DNA of 16,950 nucleotides from an uncultured Acidobacteriota bacterium. Lineage in GTDB: Bacteria; Acidobacteriota; Thermoanaerobaculia; Gp7-AA8. The notes under the pieces were generated by a model. The model was not told the origin of the DNA. It searched no databases and was given only the letters and a program-made list of their open reading frames with translations. Position numbers and translations under genes: made by a program. The stretch is taken from positions 1 through 16,950 of the forward strand of contig CAMPKJ010000087.1 of assembly GCA_946887105.1 (NCBI GenBank). Reading direction: 5' to 3'. Below, in pieces: positions 1 to 7,290 of this stretch. The stretch's first letter is position 1. The number at the start of each line of letters is the position of its first letter.

Positions 1-1378
1 CGACGCACGTCGGCGCGCCTCGCCGCGAGACGTCGGCGATCATGGTCCGCGAGCCGCTGAAGGAATCGCGGCTGGCGCGCACTCGACCGAAGCGATCGGT
101 GACCATCGAGTATCCGCTGCTGGTCGCGCGCACGATCGACAGTCCCTGCTCCACGGCCCGGAAGCGCGCCATCGACGCGTGCATCGGCGCGATCTCGCGC
201 CAGTCGTCGGCCGGGATGAGCAGGACGTCGGCCCCGGCGGCCTGGCGGACGAGCCGCGGAAAGTCGGCGTCGTAGCAGATCACCGTCGCCACGCGTCCGA
301 ACGGCGTCGTTGCGACCGGCACGCGGCCTGCGCCAGGCACGCACGCCTCCATCCCCGGCACGGGATGGTTTTTCTGATACGTCCAAACGCGATGGCCGGA
401 CGCGTCGACGAGCACGTTCTTGTTCTCGAACGTCGCGCTGCCGCGCCGGTCCAGCGCGAGGTACGACAGCTCGATCCACGCATCTGAGTTTTGCGCGACG
501 CCTGCCGCGCGTGCGAGGAGCGCCGGTTCGTCCAGCGTCTCCACGATGCCCGCGCCTTCCGACCAGATCACCAGCCGCGCGCCTTGCCGCGCCGCTGTCC
601 CGGTTGCGGCGAGCAACTCGGCGTTGATGATCGCCGCGCGCGAGCGGAACGCCTCCCATTGCGCGGCCGGCAACCGTGTGCGGCGGCGGACGCTCGACAG
701 CGCAGCGTGCACGGCCTGATTGGCGGCATCTCCGCGTACCGTGTACGTCGGGATGCGCGGCGTGATCGCGGCGACGCGCACGACGTCGCTCGCCGCCGGC
801 GTCTGTAATCGCAGCGCGCCGAACGCCAGCGCCGCCGCGGCGACGATCGCGTAGAGCAGCATTACCCGCGGCTGCCGTGAATGGACGACGGTCGCTAACC
901 AGAGCAGCAGAAACGTGATCCCGGTCAGTCCGGTGATCGAGACGAGCTGCATCAGCGGAAGGACGGCGGCCTGCGAGTACGCATACGAGCCCCACGAGCC
1001 GAACGGACTGGCGAGCGAATTCAGCAACTCGATCGCCACCGCGGCCGACGGCAGGACGAGCGTTCCAGCCGCGGCTCCCAACCGCGGCGCGAGCCAGCGA
1101 TCGAGGAGGTAGGGCACCAGCGTGACGCCGCCGAGGAGGATCGAAGCGAACGCGGAGGCAACGCCGGGGAGCGGGAAAACGCCGCGCCACCAGACGAAGT
1201 TCGCGACGCTCAGCATCGCCAGACCGCCGAGCCACGCCGCGCGCAACGACCGCGTCCTCACGTAACGCACCAGGAGAACCGGTGCGATCCACGCGATCGC
1301 GGCGACGGCCCACCGCCCCTGCGCAAACAGGAGCAGCGCGGTGGTGATCAGAACGAACGCCGCATTGCGAAGGGTCAT
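1..1378 (-). CDS. Apolipoprotein N-acyltransferase-like protein (Lnt family), 3' end beyond window
   Basis: The minus-strand frame starting at the ATG at 1378-1376 stays open to the left edge, so the C-terminus is missing. The first ~200 residues are mostly hydrophobic segments, followed by a carbon-nitrogen hydrolase (nitrilase) domain; this is the layout of Lnt, which adds the third acyl chain to lipoproteins at the periplasmic face of the inner membrane. The Glu-Lys-Cys triad is visible: E274 in WSEGAG, K336 in YQKNHPVPGME and C368 in VICYD. These numbers are close to those of E. coli Lnt (E267, K335, C387). The Lys motif is HPVPGME where Lnt usually has HLVPFGE, so this could be a divergent paralogue rather than the essential enzyme. 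It is divergent from the DUF4236 gene. No strong Shine-Dalgarno is seen; a TAGAGC hexamer lies 6 bases before the ATG. Confidence 0.85.
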   Translation of the reverse strand, partial: MTLRNAAFVLITTALLLFAQGRWAVAAIAWIAPVLLVRYVRTRSLRAAWLGGLAMLSVANFVWWRGVFPLPGVASAFASILLGGVTLVPYLLDRWLAPRLGAAAGTLVLPSAAVAIELLNSLASPFGSWGSYAYSQAAVLPLMQLVSITGLTGITFLLLWLATVVHSRQPRVMLLYAIVAAAALAFGALRLQTPAASDVVRVAAITPRIPTYTVRGDAANQAVHAALSSVRRRTRLPAAQWEAFRSRAAIINAELLAATGTAARQGARLVIWSEGAGIVETLDEPALLARAAGVAQNSDAWIELSYLALDRRGSATFENKNVLVDASGHRVWTYQKNHPVPGMEACVPGAGRVPVATTPFGRVATVICYDADFPRLVRQAAGADVLLIPADDWREIAPMHASMARFRAVEQGLSIVRATSSGYSMVTDRFGRVRASRDSFSGSRTMIADVSRRGAPTCV

Positions 1379-1474
1379 GCGCTCGCTCTACGCGCCGCAG
1401 CGCCGCGCGGATTGGTCGTTCGCGTTGAGCGCGTGACGCCACCAACTCATCGCCATCGTGTCTTCTCACCGTCG

Positions 1475-2560
1475 ATGGGTTTCTATCTTCGCAAGAGCGT
1501 CTCGGTCGGTCCCTTTCGATTCAATCTCTCGGGATCCGGCGTCGGCGTGTCCGCCGGCATCCCCGGATTCCGCATCGGCTCCGGTCCACGCGGCAACTAC
1601 GTCCATCTCGGGCGCGGTGGCCTGTACTACCGCCAGGCGCTTCCGTCATCGGATCGCGCGCCGCGCGCGGTGACGCTCGTCCCGTCCGGAACGCACGCTC
1701 CGCTCGAAGAAGTGGAGTCCGCGAGCGCCGCGCAGATCGTCGACTCGTCCTCGGAACAACTCCTCGCGGAGATCCGCGAAAAACGGCAGAAGATGCGCAT
1801 CACACCGTTCGCGGTCGTTGCATCGCTGGTGCTGCTCTTCTTCGTCGCAAGCAGGTCCCAGCCGGGCTGGCTGCTGCTGTGTTGTGCGATGGCCGGAGTG
1901 CTCGCGATCGCACTCGCGCGTCATCGCGACCGCATCGAGAAGACGGTCGTGATTCTTTACGACTTCGAACCTGCAGTCGAGTTGGCATTTCGCCGCTTCG
2001 TCGAATGGGGACAGGCCGTCGCATCGAGCCACCGGGCATGGCACGTGGCCGCGTCCGGCCATGTCTACGACCGGAAGTACCACGCCGGTGCGAGCCAGCT
2101 CGTGCAACGCCACGTGACCACCTTGCGCACGTCGCCGCCGCCGTATGTCCAGACGAATGTTCCGGTGCTGGCCCTCGGCGCCGGCAGACAGACCTTGTAC
2201 TTTCTGCCCGATCGCCTTCTGGTGTACGACGGCGCGGGCATCGGTGCGATCGCCTATGGCACGCTCGATCTTTCCGTCACGTCCCAGCGCTTCATCGAAG
2301 AAGGCGGTGCGCCGTCAGACGCGACGGTGGTCGGGCACACCTGGCGCTACGTCAACAGGAACGGCGGCCCCGATCGCCGCTTCAACAACAATCCGCAATT
2401 GCCGGTCTGCCTCTATGACGAGTTGCACGTGCGAACCGCGTCGGGCCTGAACGAGATCTTCCAACTGTCGAAAGCCGGTGTGGGCCAGGGCTTTGCGTCC
2501 GCCGTGCAGTTCCTCGCGGCGCACGTCACACCAGGCGATGCTCCGTCACCGTCGTTGTGA
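1475..2560 (+). CDS. DUF4236 domain membrane protein
   Basis: The N-terminus MGFYLRKSVSVGPFRFNLS and the following glycine-rich GSGVGVSAGIPGFRIG are the DUF4236 signature, which normally begins at MGF. I therefore start at the ATG at 1475, not at an in-frame TTG at 1412. The order is DUF4236 (about residues 1-55), a polar linker, and two hydrophobic segments (about 109-128 and 133-148). A soluble C-terminal domain of about 200 residues follows; it contains short beta-rich stretches and an RRFNNNPQLPVC segment. This fits a membrane-anchored protein with a cytoplasmic C-terminal domain. The function of DUF4236 is not known. No clear ribosome binding site precedes 1475. The 3' end overlaps the convergent YaeQ gene by 35 bp. 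Confidence 0.8.
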   Translation: MGFYLRKSVSVGPFRFNLSGSGVGVSAGIPGFRIGSGPRGNYVHLGRGGLYYRQALPSSDRAPRAVTLVPSGTHAPLEEVESASAAQIVDSSSEQLLAEIREKRQKMRITPFAVVASLVLLFFVASRSQPGWLLLCCAMAGVLAIALARHRDRIEKTVVILYDFEPAVELAFRRFVEWGQAVASSHRAWHVAASGHVYDRKYHAGASQLVQRHVTTLRTSPPPYVQTNVPVLALGAGRQTLYFLPDRLLVYDGAGIGAIAYGTLDLSVTSQRFIEEGGAPSDATVVGHTWRYVNRNGGPDRRFNNNPQLPVCLYDELHVRTASGLNEIFQLSKAGVGQGFASAVQFLAAHVTPGDAPSPSL

Positions 2561-3065
2561 ATGTCCGGCCGCCGACGTCGAGATACAGCTCGCGCTCGGT
2601 GATCGACAGCGCGACGTCGACACGCCGGTCGATCGCCTCCGCTACTGCACTCACGAACGCCGGCTCGAACGCGTAGATGGCGATCTCCGGCGCGCGATGA
2701 ATCCTCTTGCCCGCCAGCTCGCCCAGGATGATGCGGATCGGGCGATGCGTGTAGACCGCGGTGCGCTCCGCGAGCTTGCTGCCGCGATGCAGGCGATCCG
2801 CATCCGGCGCGCCGACTTCGATCCAGCCCGTGACGCGTCCGGTGAGATCGCGAATGAGCACCGCCGGCTCGTCGCCTGCCGCCACCCCTTCCGTGAACGC
2901 GATCCCTTCCGTGTACTCGAGGCAATACGCGAAGAACCGCATCAGCATGTACTCGACGGTCTCGGATGGCTGCCGCGCCATCCGCAGCTCGAGCGTTTCG
3001 TACACCCCGCGATCGATGTCCGAGAGCTGGGTGGAAAAGTTGTAGATCGTCGCCGTGAGTGCCAT
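2526..3065 (-). CDS. yaeQ: YaeQ family protein
   Basis: The frame is open further upstream, but the family start is clear: MALTATIYNFSTQLSDIDRG matches the YaeQ N-terminus, giving 179 residues (E. coli YaeQ has 181). Conserved family features are RQPSET at residues 31-36, GDEP at 64-67, WIEVG at 81-85 and K97. Known structures of the family have a PD-(D/E)XK nuclease-like fold. D65/E66, E83 and K97 sit where the acidic and lysine residues of that site are expected, which is my inference from spacing. The biological role is not established; E. coli YaeQ was linked to loss of RfaH function. The start has only a TATCCT hexamer 10 bases upstream and no strong Shine-Dalgarno. The 3' end overlaps the DUF4236 gene. 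Confidence 0.9.
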   Translation of the reverse strand: MALTATIYNFSTQLSDIDRGVYETLELRMARQPSETVEYMLMRFFAYCLEYTEGIAFTEGVAAGDEPAVLIRDLTGRVTGWIEVGAPDADRLHRGSKLAERTAVYTHRPIRIILGELAGKRIHRAPEIAIYAFEPAFVSAVAEAIDRRVDVALSITERELYLDVGGRTFTTTVTEHRLV

Positions 3066-3126
3066 CCGGTCGCGCAGGATACGCGTTCGGCCGGACGAAG
3101 GTTGCCTGCGCTGGCCGCGCAGGAAT

Positions 3127-3156
3127 GCAGTGGAGCGCCGATCGGCGCTCCACTGC
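3127..3156. repeat. 30-nt perfect intergenic palindrome
   Basis: Arms GCAGTGGAGCGCC and GGCGCTCCACTGC flank GATC, and the whole 30 bases are self-complementary. The palindrome begins 9 bases after the stop of the minus-strand secreted-protein gene and 61 bases before the yaeQ start on the same strand. It could act as a transcript-end hairpin for the upstream gene, but no T-run follows on the minus strand (the next bases are ATTCC), so I do not call it an intrinsic terminator. Its end AGTGGAGCG is shared with the fold-back element at 7055-7221. Confidence 0.85.
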
Positions 3157-3165
3157 GGGAACACA

Positions 3166-3825
3166 TTAGTTCTTGCCCGAATACAACTTGAGCACGAACG
3201 CCGCGCCGATCGCGCCGCCGCCGCCAACCGGGCCGCCCGACCACCACACGTCGACGTTGTAGTCGCCCGGGGGGACGTCGCCTTTCTCGAATCCGACGCG
3301 CTGGAAGAAGTTGGATCCGAACGTATCGACGTCACGCTCGGCTTCGATCGCAACGGCGGGACCGTAGAGACCGTAGGGCGTTTCGTAGTGTCCGTACATG
3401 TGTTGCGGAGGGCCTCCGGTGGCGAGCGACGTGAGCGTGACCTGGAACATCGCGATCGGCGAGACGCCGCCGTATGTCTGCGCGCTGCCCACGATGGCGC
3501 TGAGGTGTGCGTTCAGGCAGGTGCGCTCGGCCAGAGTCACTTTCGTCGAGAGGACCGGCGTCCGGTCGAAACGCTTGCCGTCGCCGCCGCCGGTGGCGCT
3601 GCTGAAGTTGAATGATGTGCTCTTCACCCCTTCGAAGCCGACGTCCGTCACGAACGTGAGGGGTCCGCGGCATTCGGCGGGGATGGTGGGGTCGTGCTGC
3701 GCGGCCGCGGCGCTCTTGTCGAGAAATCCTCGCTGTTCCTGCCCGGCGGCGAGCGAGGCCGCGCCCAGCGCGACGATCAGCACAACGAGATGAAGCATTC
3801 CGAGAACACGTCCGTTGCGGTTCAT
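3166..3825 (-). CDS. Secreted protein of unknown function
   Basis: I place the start at the ATG at 3825 because AGGAGA (3834-3839 on this strand) lies 8 bases upstream and the protein then begins with a clean signal peptide: MNRN, a hydrophobic stretch LHLVVLIVALGAASLA, and a likely cleavage after AAG or AGQ. The 219-residue product has two cysteines (AECRGP and RTCLNA) that could pair in the periplasm. A conserved-looking block HYETPYGLYGPA is followed by NFFQRVGFEKGDVPPGDYNVD, and the C-terminus is glycine-rich (GGPVGGGGAIG) ahead of FVLKLYSG. I do not recognise a named domain. It is divergent from the TonB-dependent receptor and could share its regulatory region. Confidence 0.8.
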   Translation of the reverse strand: MNRNGRVLGMLHLVVLIVALGAASLAAGQEQRGFLDKSAAAAQHDPTIPAECRGPLTFVTDVGFEGVKSTSFNFSSATGGGDGKRFDRTPVLSTKVTLAERTCLNAHLSAIVGSAQTYGGVSPIAMFQVTLTSLATGGPPQHMYGHYETPYGLYGPAVAIEAERDVDTFGSNFFQRVGFEKGDVPPGDYNVDVWWSGGPVGGGGAIGAAFVLKLYSGKN

Positions 3826-3989
3826 TGAGAGAGTCTCCTGGATCTCCAGACGCTCCTGTGGCACCGCTGCATTCGCGTCTGATGAATGCCAGGCGGCGGC
3901 CCGGTTGGGCGTTTCGAACGACGTCGTTGGAGATGTAGTGACGGATCGGCTGAAAACGTTTCATCCGTAGGGATGGGGAGGAGGATGAG

Positions 3990-4052
3990 AAGGCCGGCAC
4001 CCCTCATCCGGCCTTCGGCCACCTTCTCCCCTCGCGTGGCGAGGGGTGAAGG
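3990..4052. repeat. REP-like structured repeat upstream of the TonB receptor
   Basis: Three hairpin potentials lie together. AAGGCCGG (3990-3997) pairs with CCGGCCTT (4008-4015). GGCC-TTC-GGCC (4010-4020) competes with it. CCTTC-T-CCCCTCGC (4022-4035) pairs across a GTG loop with GCGAGGGG-T-GAAGG (4039-4052). The word order CCCTCATCCGGCCTTCGGCC followed by ACCTTCTCCCC resembles dispersed extragenic repeats I know from several high-GC bacteria (rhizobial and xanthomonad REP/RIME-like sequences); that resemblance is from memory. It lies in the region between the divergent secreted-protein gene and the receptor, ending 42 bases before the receptor's start codon, so it may be transcribed as part of the leader. 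Confidence 0.7.
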
Positions 4053-4094
4053 CCAGGGGGAAAGTTCGGTTACCATCGCCGCCGAGGTCTTCCC

Positions 4095-7058
4095 ATGCAC
4101 AAATCCATCTTTGCGGCAGCGATGCTTCTCTGCGCGAGCTGGCTCTCCGCGCAGACCACCACGTCACTCACCGGCACCGTCACCGCGCACGATCAGGCGC
4201 TGCCTGGCGTCACGGTCACGATCGCCTCGCCGGCGTTGCAGGGGACGCGCAGCACGGTCACGGGTGACGCGGGCGCGTATCTGTTTCCCGCGTTGCCGCC
4301 GGGCGCATATCGCGTGACGTTCACGCTCGAGCAGATGACCACCGTGCATGTCGACACGACGCTGCGGTTGTCGCAGCCGGCGCGTATCGACGCGGTCATG
4401 CAGATCGCGGACATCGAAACGATCTTCGTCGTCGCTCCTGCCGTGTCGGTGCTCGAGACGGCGCAGGTGTCGACGAACCTGCCGCTCGCGTTCATGGAGC
4501 GAATGCCGGTGCAGCGCAATCAACTCGCCACCGCGCAGTTCGCGCCGGGCGTCACCGCAAACGCGGTCTCGAACGGCCAGCTGCAGATCTCCGGCGGGCC
4601 GGGATACGACAACCTCGTGCTCCTGAACGGCGTGGTGGTCACGGAAAACACGCGCGGGCAGATGCGGCCGATGTACGTCGAGGATGCCATCCAGGAGACG
4701 ACCGTGATCACCGGCGCGATCTCCGCCGAATACGGGCGCTTCAGCGGCGGCGTGGTCAGCACGATCACGAAGTCGGGTGGCAACGAGCTGGCCGCGTCGT
4801 TGCGCGATTCGCTGAGCAGTCCGCGCTGGTCGGCGCAGACGCCCGCGGGCGAAGTGCGCGAAAGCTCGCTCAGCCACGTCTGGGAAGGCACGCTCGGCGG
4901 CTTCCTGCTGCGCGACCGGCTCTGGTTCTTCACCGCCGCCCGCTGGGCGAAGAACGACACCGCGCGGCAGACCATCGCGCCGCAGGGCGGTTCCGCGATC
5001 AGCTACACCGAAGGCAACGATCAGAAACGCTACGAAGGAAAGCTGACCGCGCAGCTCGCGCCGTCGCACAATCTCACCGCCTCGTATTTTGCGATCGACA
5101 CGCAGGGCGAGAACGTCCGCTTCAACAACAACGTCTACGACCAGGCCAGCCTGACCACGCGCGACGATCCGGAGTCGCTGATCGGCGTGCGTTACGAAGG
5201 GATGATCGCCGCGAACGTGATGGCCGAGGGGCAGTACTCGGGGCGACGGTTCTCGGATCGGACCGGGGCGTTTGCGACGGACATCGTCGGCGGCACCGTG
5301 CTACTCGACCGCTCGAACAACAGCACGCGCTTCAACGCGCCGACGCTGTGCGGAGTGTGCGACGTCGAGCGCCGCAACAACGACGACTGGCTGCTGCGCG
5401 CACGTGCATTCTTCGACAACACCACCGGCGCCCATGACCTGGCGGTGGGAGTCGATCGTTTCACCGAGCGGCGGTACGCGAACAACCATCAGTCGGGCAG
5501 CGACTTCTCGCTCTTCGTGACGCGCGTGCAGGCGCGCGACGGCGTGCTGTATCCCGTCATCACGCCGACGAACGCAACCGGCGGCGGCTCGTTCATCCGC
5601 TGGAATCCGATCCTGGCGCCGGCGCGTGAGAACGAGCTGCGCACCGACTCAGCGTTCGTCAACGACGTCTGGACGACCGGCCGCCGCTGGCAGATCTCCG
5701 GCGGCCTGCGATGGGATCGCAATCACGCCGTCGACGCGGACGGCGTGGTCAGCTCCGACGACGACAAGCTCTCGCCGCGCCTCTCCGCGCAGTACGACCT
5801 CGGCGGTGACGGGCGGCAGCGCGTCAGCGTCTCGTATGCCGAGTACGCGTCGCACATCGCCGACAGCATCGCCTCGTCGAATCAGGCCGCGGGCAACGCG
5901 GCGGCGATCGACTTCGCGTACCGCGGTCCGGCGATCAACAACAACGCGCTGACGGTGAGCACCGCCGACGCCATTCGCGCGGTCTTCGAATACTTCAACG
6001 GCACGCAGGGCGGCACTGACAATCGCGCGGCGAACAATCTGCGCGCGAACGGCAATCGCTCCATTCCCGGATTCGCGACGTACTTCGACGGCACGCTCGC
6101 TTCGCCGTATGTCCGCGAGATCACGCTCGGCTACGGCACCCAGCTCGGCCGAGGCGGTTACGTCCGCGCCGATTTGATCCATCGCGACTGGCGCGATTTC
6201 TACGCCGCCAGCGTCACCACGTCGACGCGCCGCACCAACACGCCGCTGGGTATCCCGGTCGATCTGACGCTGCTGCGCAACAGCAACGACGTGCAGCGCG
6301 AATATCGCGCCGTGCAGTTGCAGGCGCGCTGGGCGGCGCGCCGTTTCGACACCGGCGCGCATTACACGTATGCGACGCTGCGCGGAAACGACGAAGGCGA
6401 GAGCCCGACCAGCGGCGCGGTCGCGAACATCGATCCGGCGCTCTACTATCCCGAGTTCTTCACGTACGAGGCGACGCCCACCGGCTCGCTGCCCGGCGAT
6501 CAGCGCCACCGGTTGCGCGCCTGGGCCGGATCGACGTTCGACGTCCGGCGCGCGACGCTCACCGCCACGCTGCTGCACAACTTCGATTCCGCGCTGCCGT
6601 ACTCGATCGCCGGGCCGATCAATCTCACGCGCTACGACGGCGCACCCGCGAATCCCGGCTACGCGGCCATTCCGAATGGTCTCTACTACTTCAGCGGCCG
6701 CGGCGCGTTGCGCGCGGACGACATCCACTCCACCGATCTCGCGTTGCGCGCGTCCGTGCGCACCGGCGCGATCGAATGGTTCGCGCAAGGCGATCTGCTG
6801 AATGCGTTCAATCGCGACGGCATCGCCGATCCGCAACGCCTCGGCACCACCGTCAGCACCGCCGCGACCTCGGCGGCGTTCCTGCCGTTCGATCCCGCAC
6901 GCGACACGCCGGTGGAGTGTCCGCGCGGTACGGCGGCCGCGGCGTGCACGGCCATGGGAGCGCATTACCAGCTGGCCGCGAACTTCGGCCAGCCGCTGAA
7001 CGATCTCGCCTATCAACGGCCGCGCACGGTTCGGCTCTCCCTCGGCTTGCGATTCTAG
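4095..7058 (+). CDS. TonB-dependent receptor with carboxypeptidase-regulatory domain (Oar-like)
   Basis: This 987-residue outer-membrane protein starts with a signal peptide (MHKSIFAAAMLLCASWLSAQ). A carboxypeptidase-regulatory-like beta-sandwich follows at about 22-105 (GTVTAHDQALPGVTVTI, then GAYLFPALPPGAYRV). A plug-type domain lies at about 130-235 (LQISGGPGYDNLVLLNGV, SAEYGRFSGGVVSTITKSGG), and the rest is a beta-barrel ending in LRLSLGLRF-like alternation with a terminal Phe, the outer-membrane sorting signature. This is the Oar-type architecture common in Acidobacteriota, Bacteroidota and Myxococcota; the ligand cannot be told from the sequence. A classical TonB box was not obvious. 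CGVCDVE forms a Cys-x2-Cys pair in an extracellular loop region. GAGG lies 7 bases before the ATG. No neighbouring transporter or SusD-like partner is present. Confidence 0.92.
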   Translation: MHKSIFAAAMLLCASWLSAQTTTSLTGTVTAHDQALPGVTVTIASPALQGTRSTVTGDAGAYLFPALPPGAYRVTFTLEQMTTVHVDTTLRLSQPARIDAVMQIADIETIFVVAPAVSVLETAQVSTNLPLAFMERMPVQRNQLATAQFAPGVTANAVSNGQLQISGGPGYDNLVLLNGVVVTENTRGQMRPMYVEDAIQETTVITGAISAEYGRFSGGVVSTITKSGGNELAASLRDSLSSPRWSAQTPAGEVRESSLSHVWEGTLGGFLLRDRLWFFTAARWAKNDTARQTIAPQGGSAISYTEGNDQKRYEGKLTAQLAPSHNLTASYFAIDTQGENVRFNNNVYDQASLTTRDDPESLIGVRYEGMIAANVMAEGQYSGRRFSDRTGAFATDIVGGTVLLDRSNNSTRFNAPTLCGVCDVERRNNDDWLLRARAFFDNTTGAHDLAVGVDRFTERRYANNHQSGSDFSLFVTRVQARDGVLYPVITPTNATGGGSFIRWNPILAPARENELRTDSAFVNDVWTTGRRWQISGGLRWDRNHAVDADGVVSSDDDKLSPRLSAQYDLGGDGRQRVSVSYAEYASHIADSIASSNQAAGNAAAIDFAYRGPAINNNALTVSTADAIRAVFEYFNGTQGGTDNRAANNLRANGNRSIPGFATYFDGTLASPYVREITLGYGTQLGRGGYVRADLIHRDWRDFYAASVTTSTRRTNTPLGIPVDLTLLRNSNDVQREYRAVQLQARWAARRFDTGAHYTYATLRGNDEGESPTSGAVANIDPALYYPEFFTYEATPTGSLPGDQRHRLRAWAGSTFDVRRATLTATLLHNFDSALPYSIAGPINLTRYDGAPANPGYAAIPNGLYYFSGRGALRADDIHSTDLALRASVRTGAIEWFAQGDLLNAFNRDGIADPQRLGTTVSTAATSAAFLPFDPARDTPVECPRGTAAAACTAMGAHYQLAANFGQPLNDLAYQRPRTVRLSLGLRF

Positions 7059-7221
7059 TGGAGCGTATTCGCTGAATTGGTACCAGATGGCGCCGGGATC
7101 GGCGTCGTGCGCGAGGCGCGCCGACACAGGCATAGCGGTGACTATGTCGAGGAGGCGCAACGAAGCTCACGGCGGCGAGACCAGGCCAGGTGGTACCCAT
7201 TCAGCGAATACGCTCCACTAG
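7055..7221. repeat. 167-bp fold-back (long imperfect palindrome) element
   Basis: Left arm 7055-7085 and right arm 7191-7221 are inverted copies of each other, 30 of 31 positions matching; both contain GGTACC next to the junction with the 105-base interior. The outer ends read CTAGTGGAGCG and CGCTCCACTAG. The interior is also roughly self-complementary: CATAG (7131-7135) and CTATG (7142-7146) flank CGGTGA exactly at the centre of the element. The element starts one base before the TAG stop of the receptor and fills most of the gap before the ankyrin operon. It has no convincing ORF of its own, and no target-site duplication is obvious. It could be a transposition-derived miniature element or a transcript-end structure. 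Confidence 0.85.
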
Positions 7222-7252
7222 TGGTCCGCATCACATCGAAATTCGTCGCGGG

Positions 7253-7261
7253 TGCTACTCT
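7253..7261 (+). promoter_or_regulatory. Possible extended -10 promoter of the ankyrin operon
   Basis: TGC-TACTCT matches the extended -10 pattern TGnTANNNT. It lies 29 bases before the first ankyrin start and 31 bases after the fold-back element, so a transcript would begin at about 7268 and carry the AAGGAG ribosome site. No good -35 is seen. The call is a motif match only. Confidence 0.35.
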
Positions 7262-7290
7262 CACCGCTCAATCAACTGAAGGAGCAGTGC

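Noticed and set aside
3127..3156. Intrinsic terminator for the secreted-protein gene
   Set aside because: The stem is strong but no T-run follows on the minus strand, so only the palindrome itself is reported.
3066..3353. N-terminal extension of YaeQ to 3353
   Set aside because: The extension crosses the intergenic palindrome and the end of the secreted-protein gene and is Arg/Ser-rich; the YaeQ family starts at MALTATIY.
4164..5069. Large minus-strand frame opposite the N-terminal half of the receptor
   Set aside because: Composition is Arg/Gly/His-rich antisense of the plug and start of the barrel; no homology and no ribosome site.
5649..7160. A 503-codon open frame on the minus strand opposite the receptor
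   Set aside because: Its sequence is Arg/Ala/Val-rich antisense of the well-supported TonB receptor and lacks any domain; long shadow frames are common in high-GC genes. Its N-terminal part only reads through the fold-back element.
7055..7221. Protein-coding role of the fold-back element (W-Y-x-F-S-E-Y-A-P-L read outward from both arms)
   Set aside because: The similarity of the two arm translations follows from the inverted repeat; there is no independent start, ribosome site or domain.
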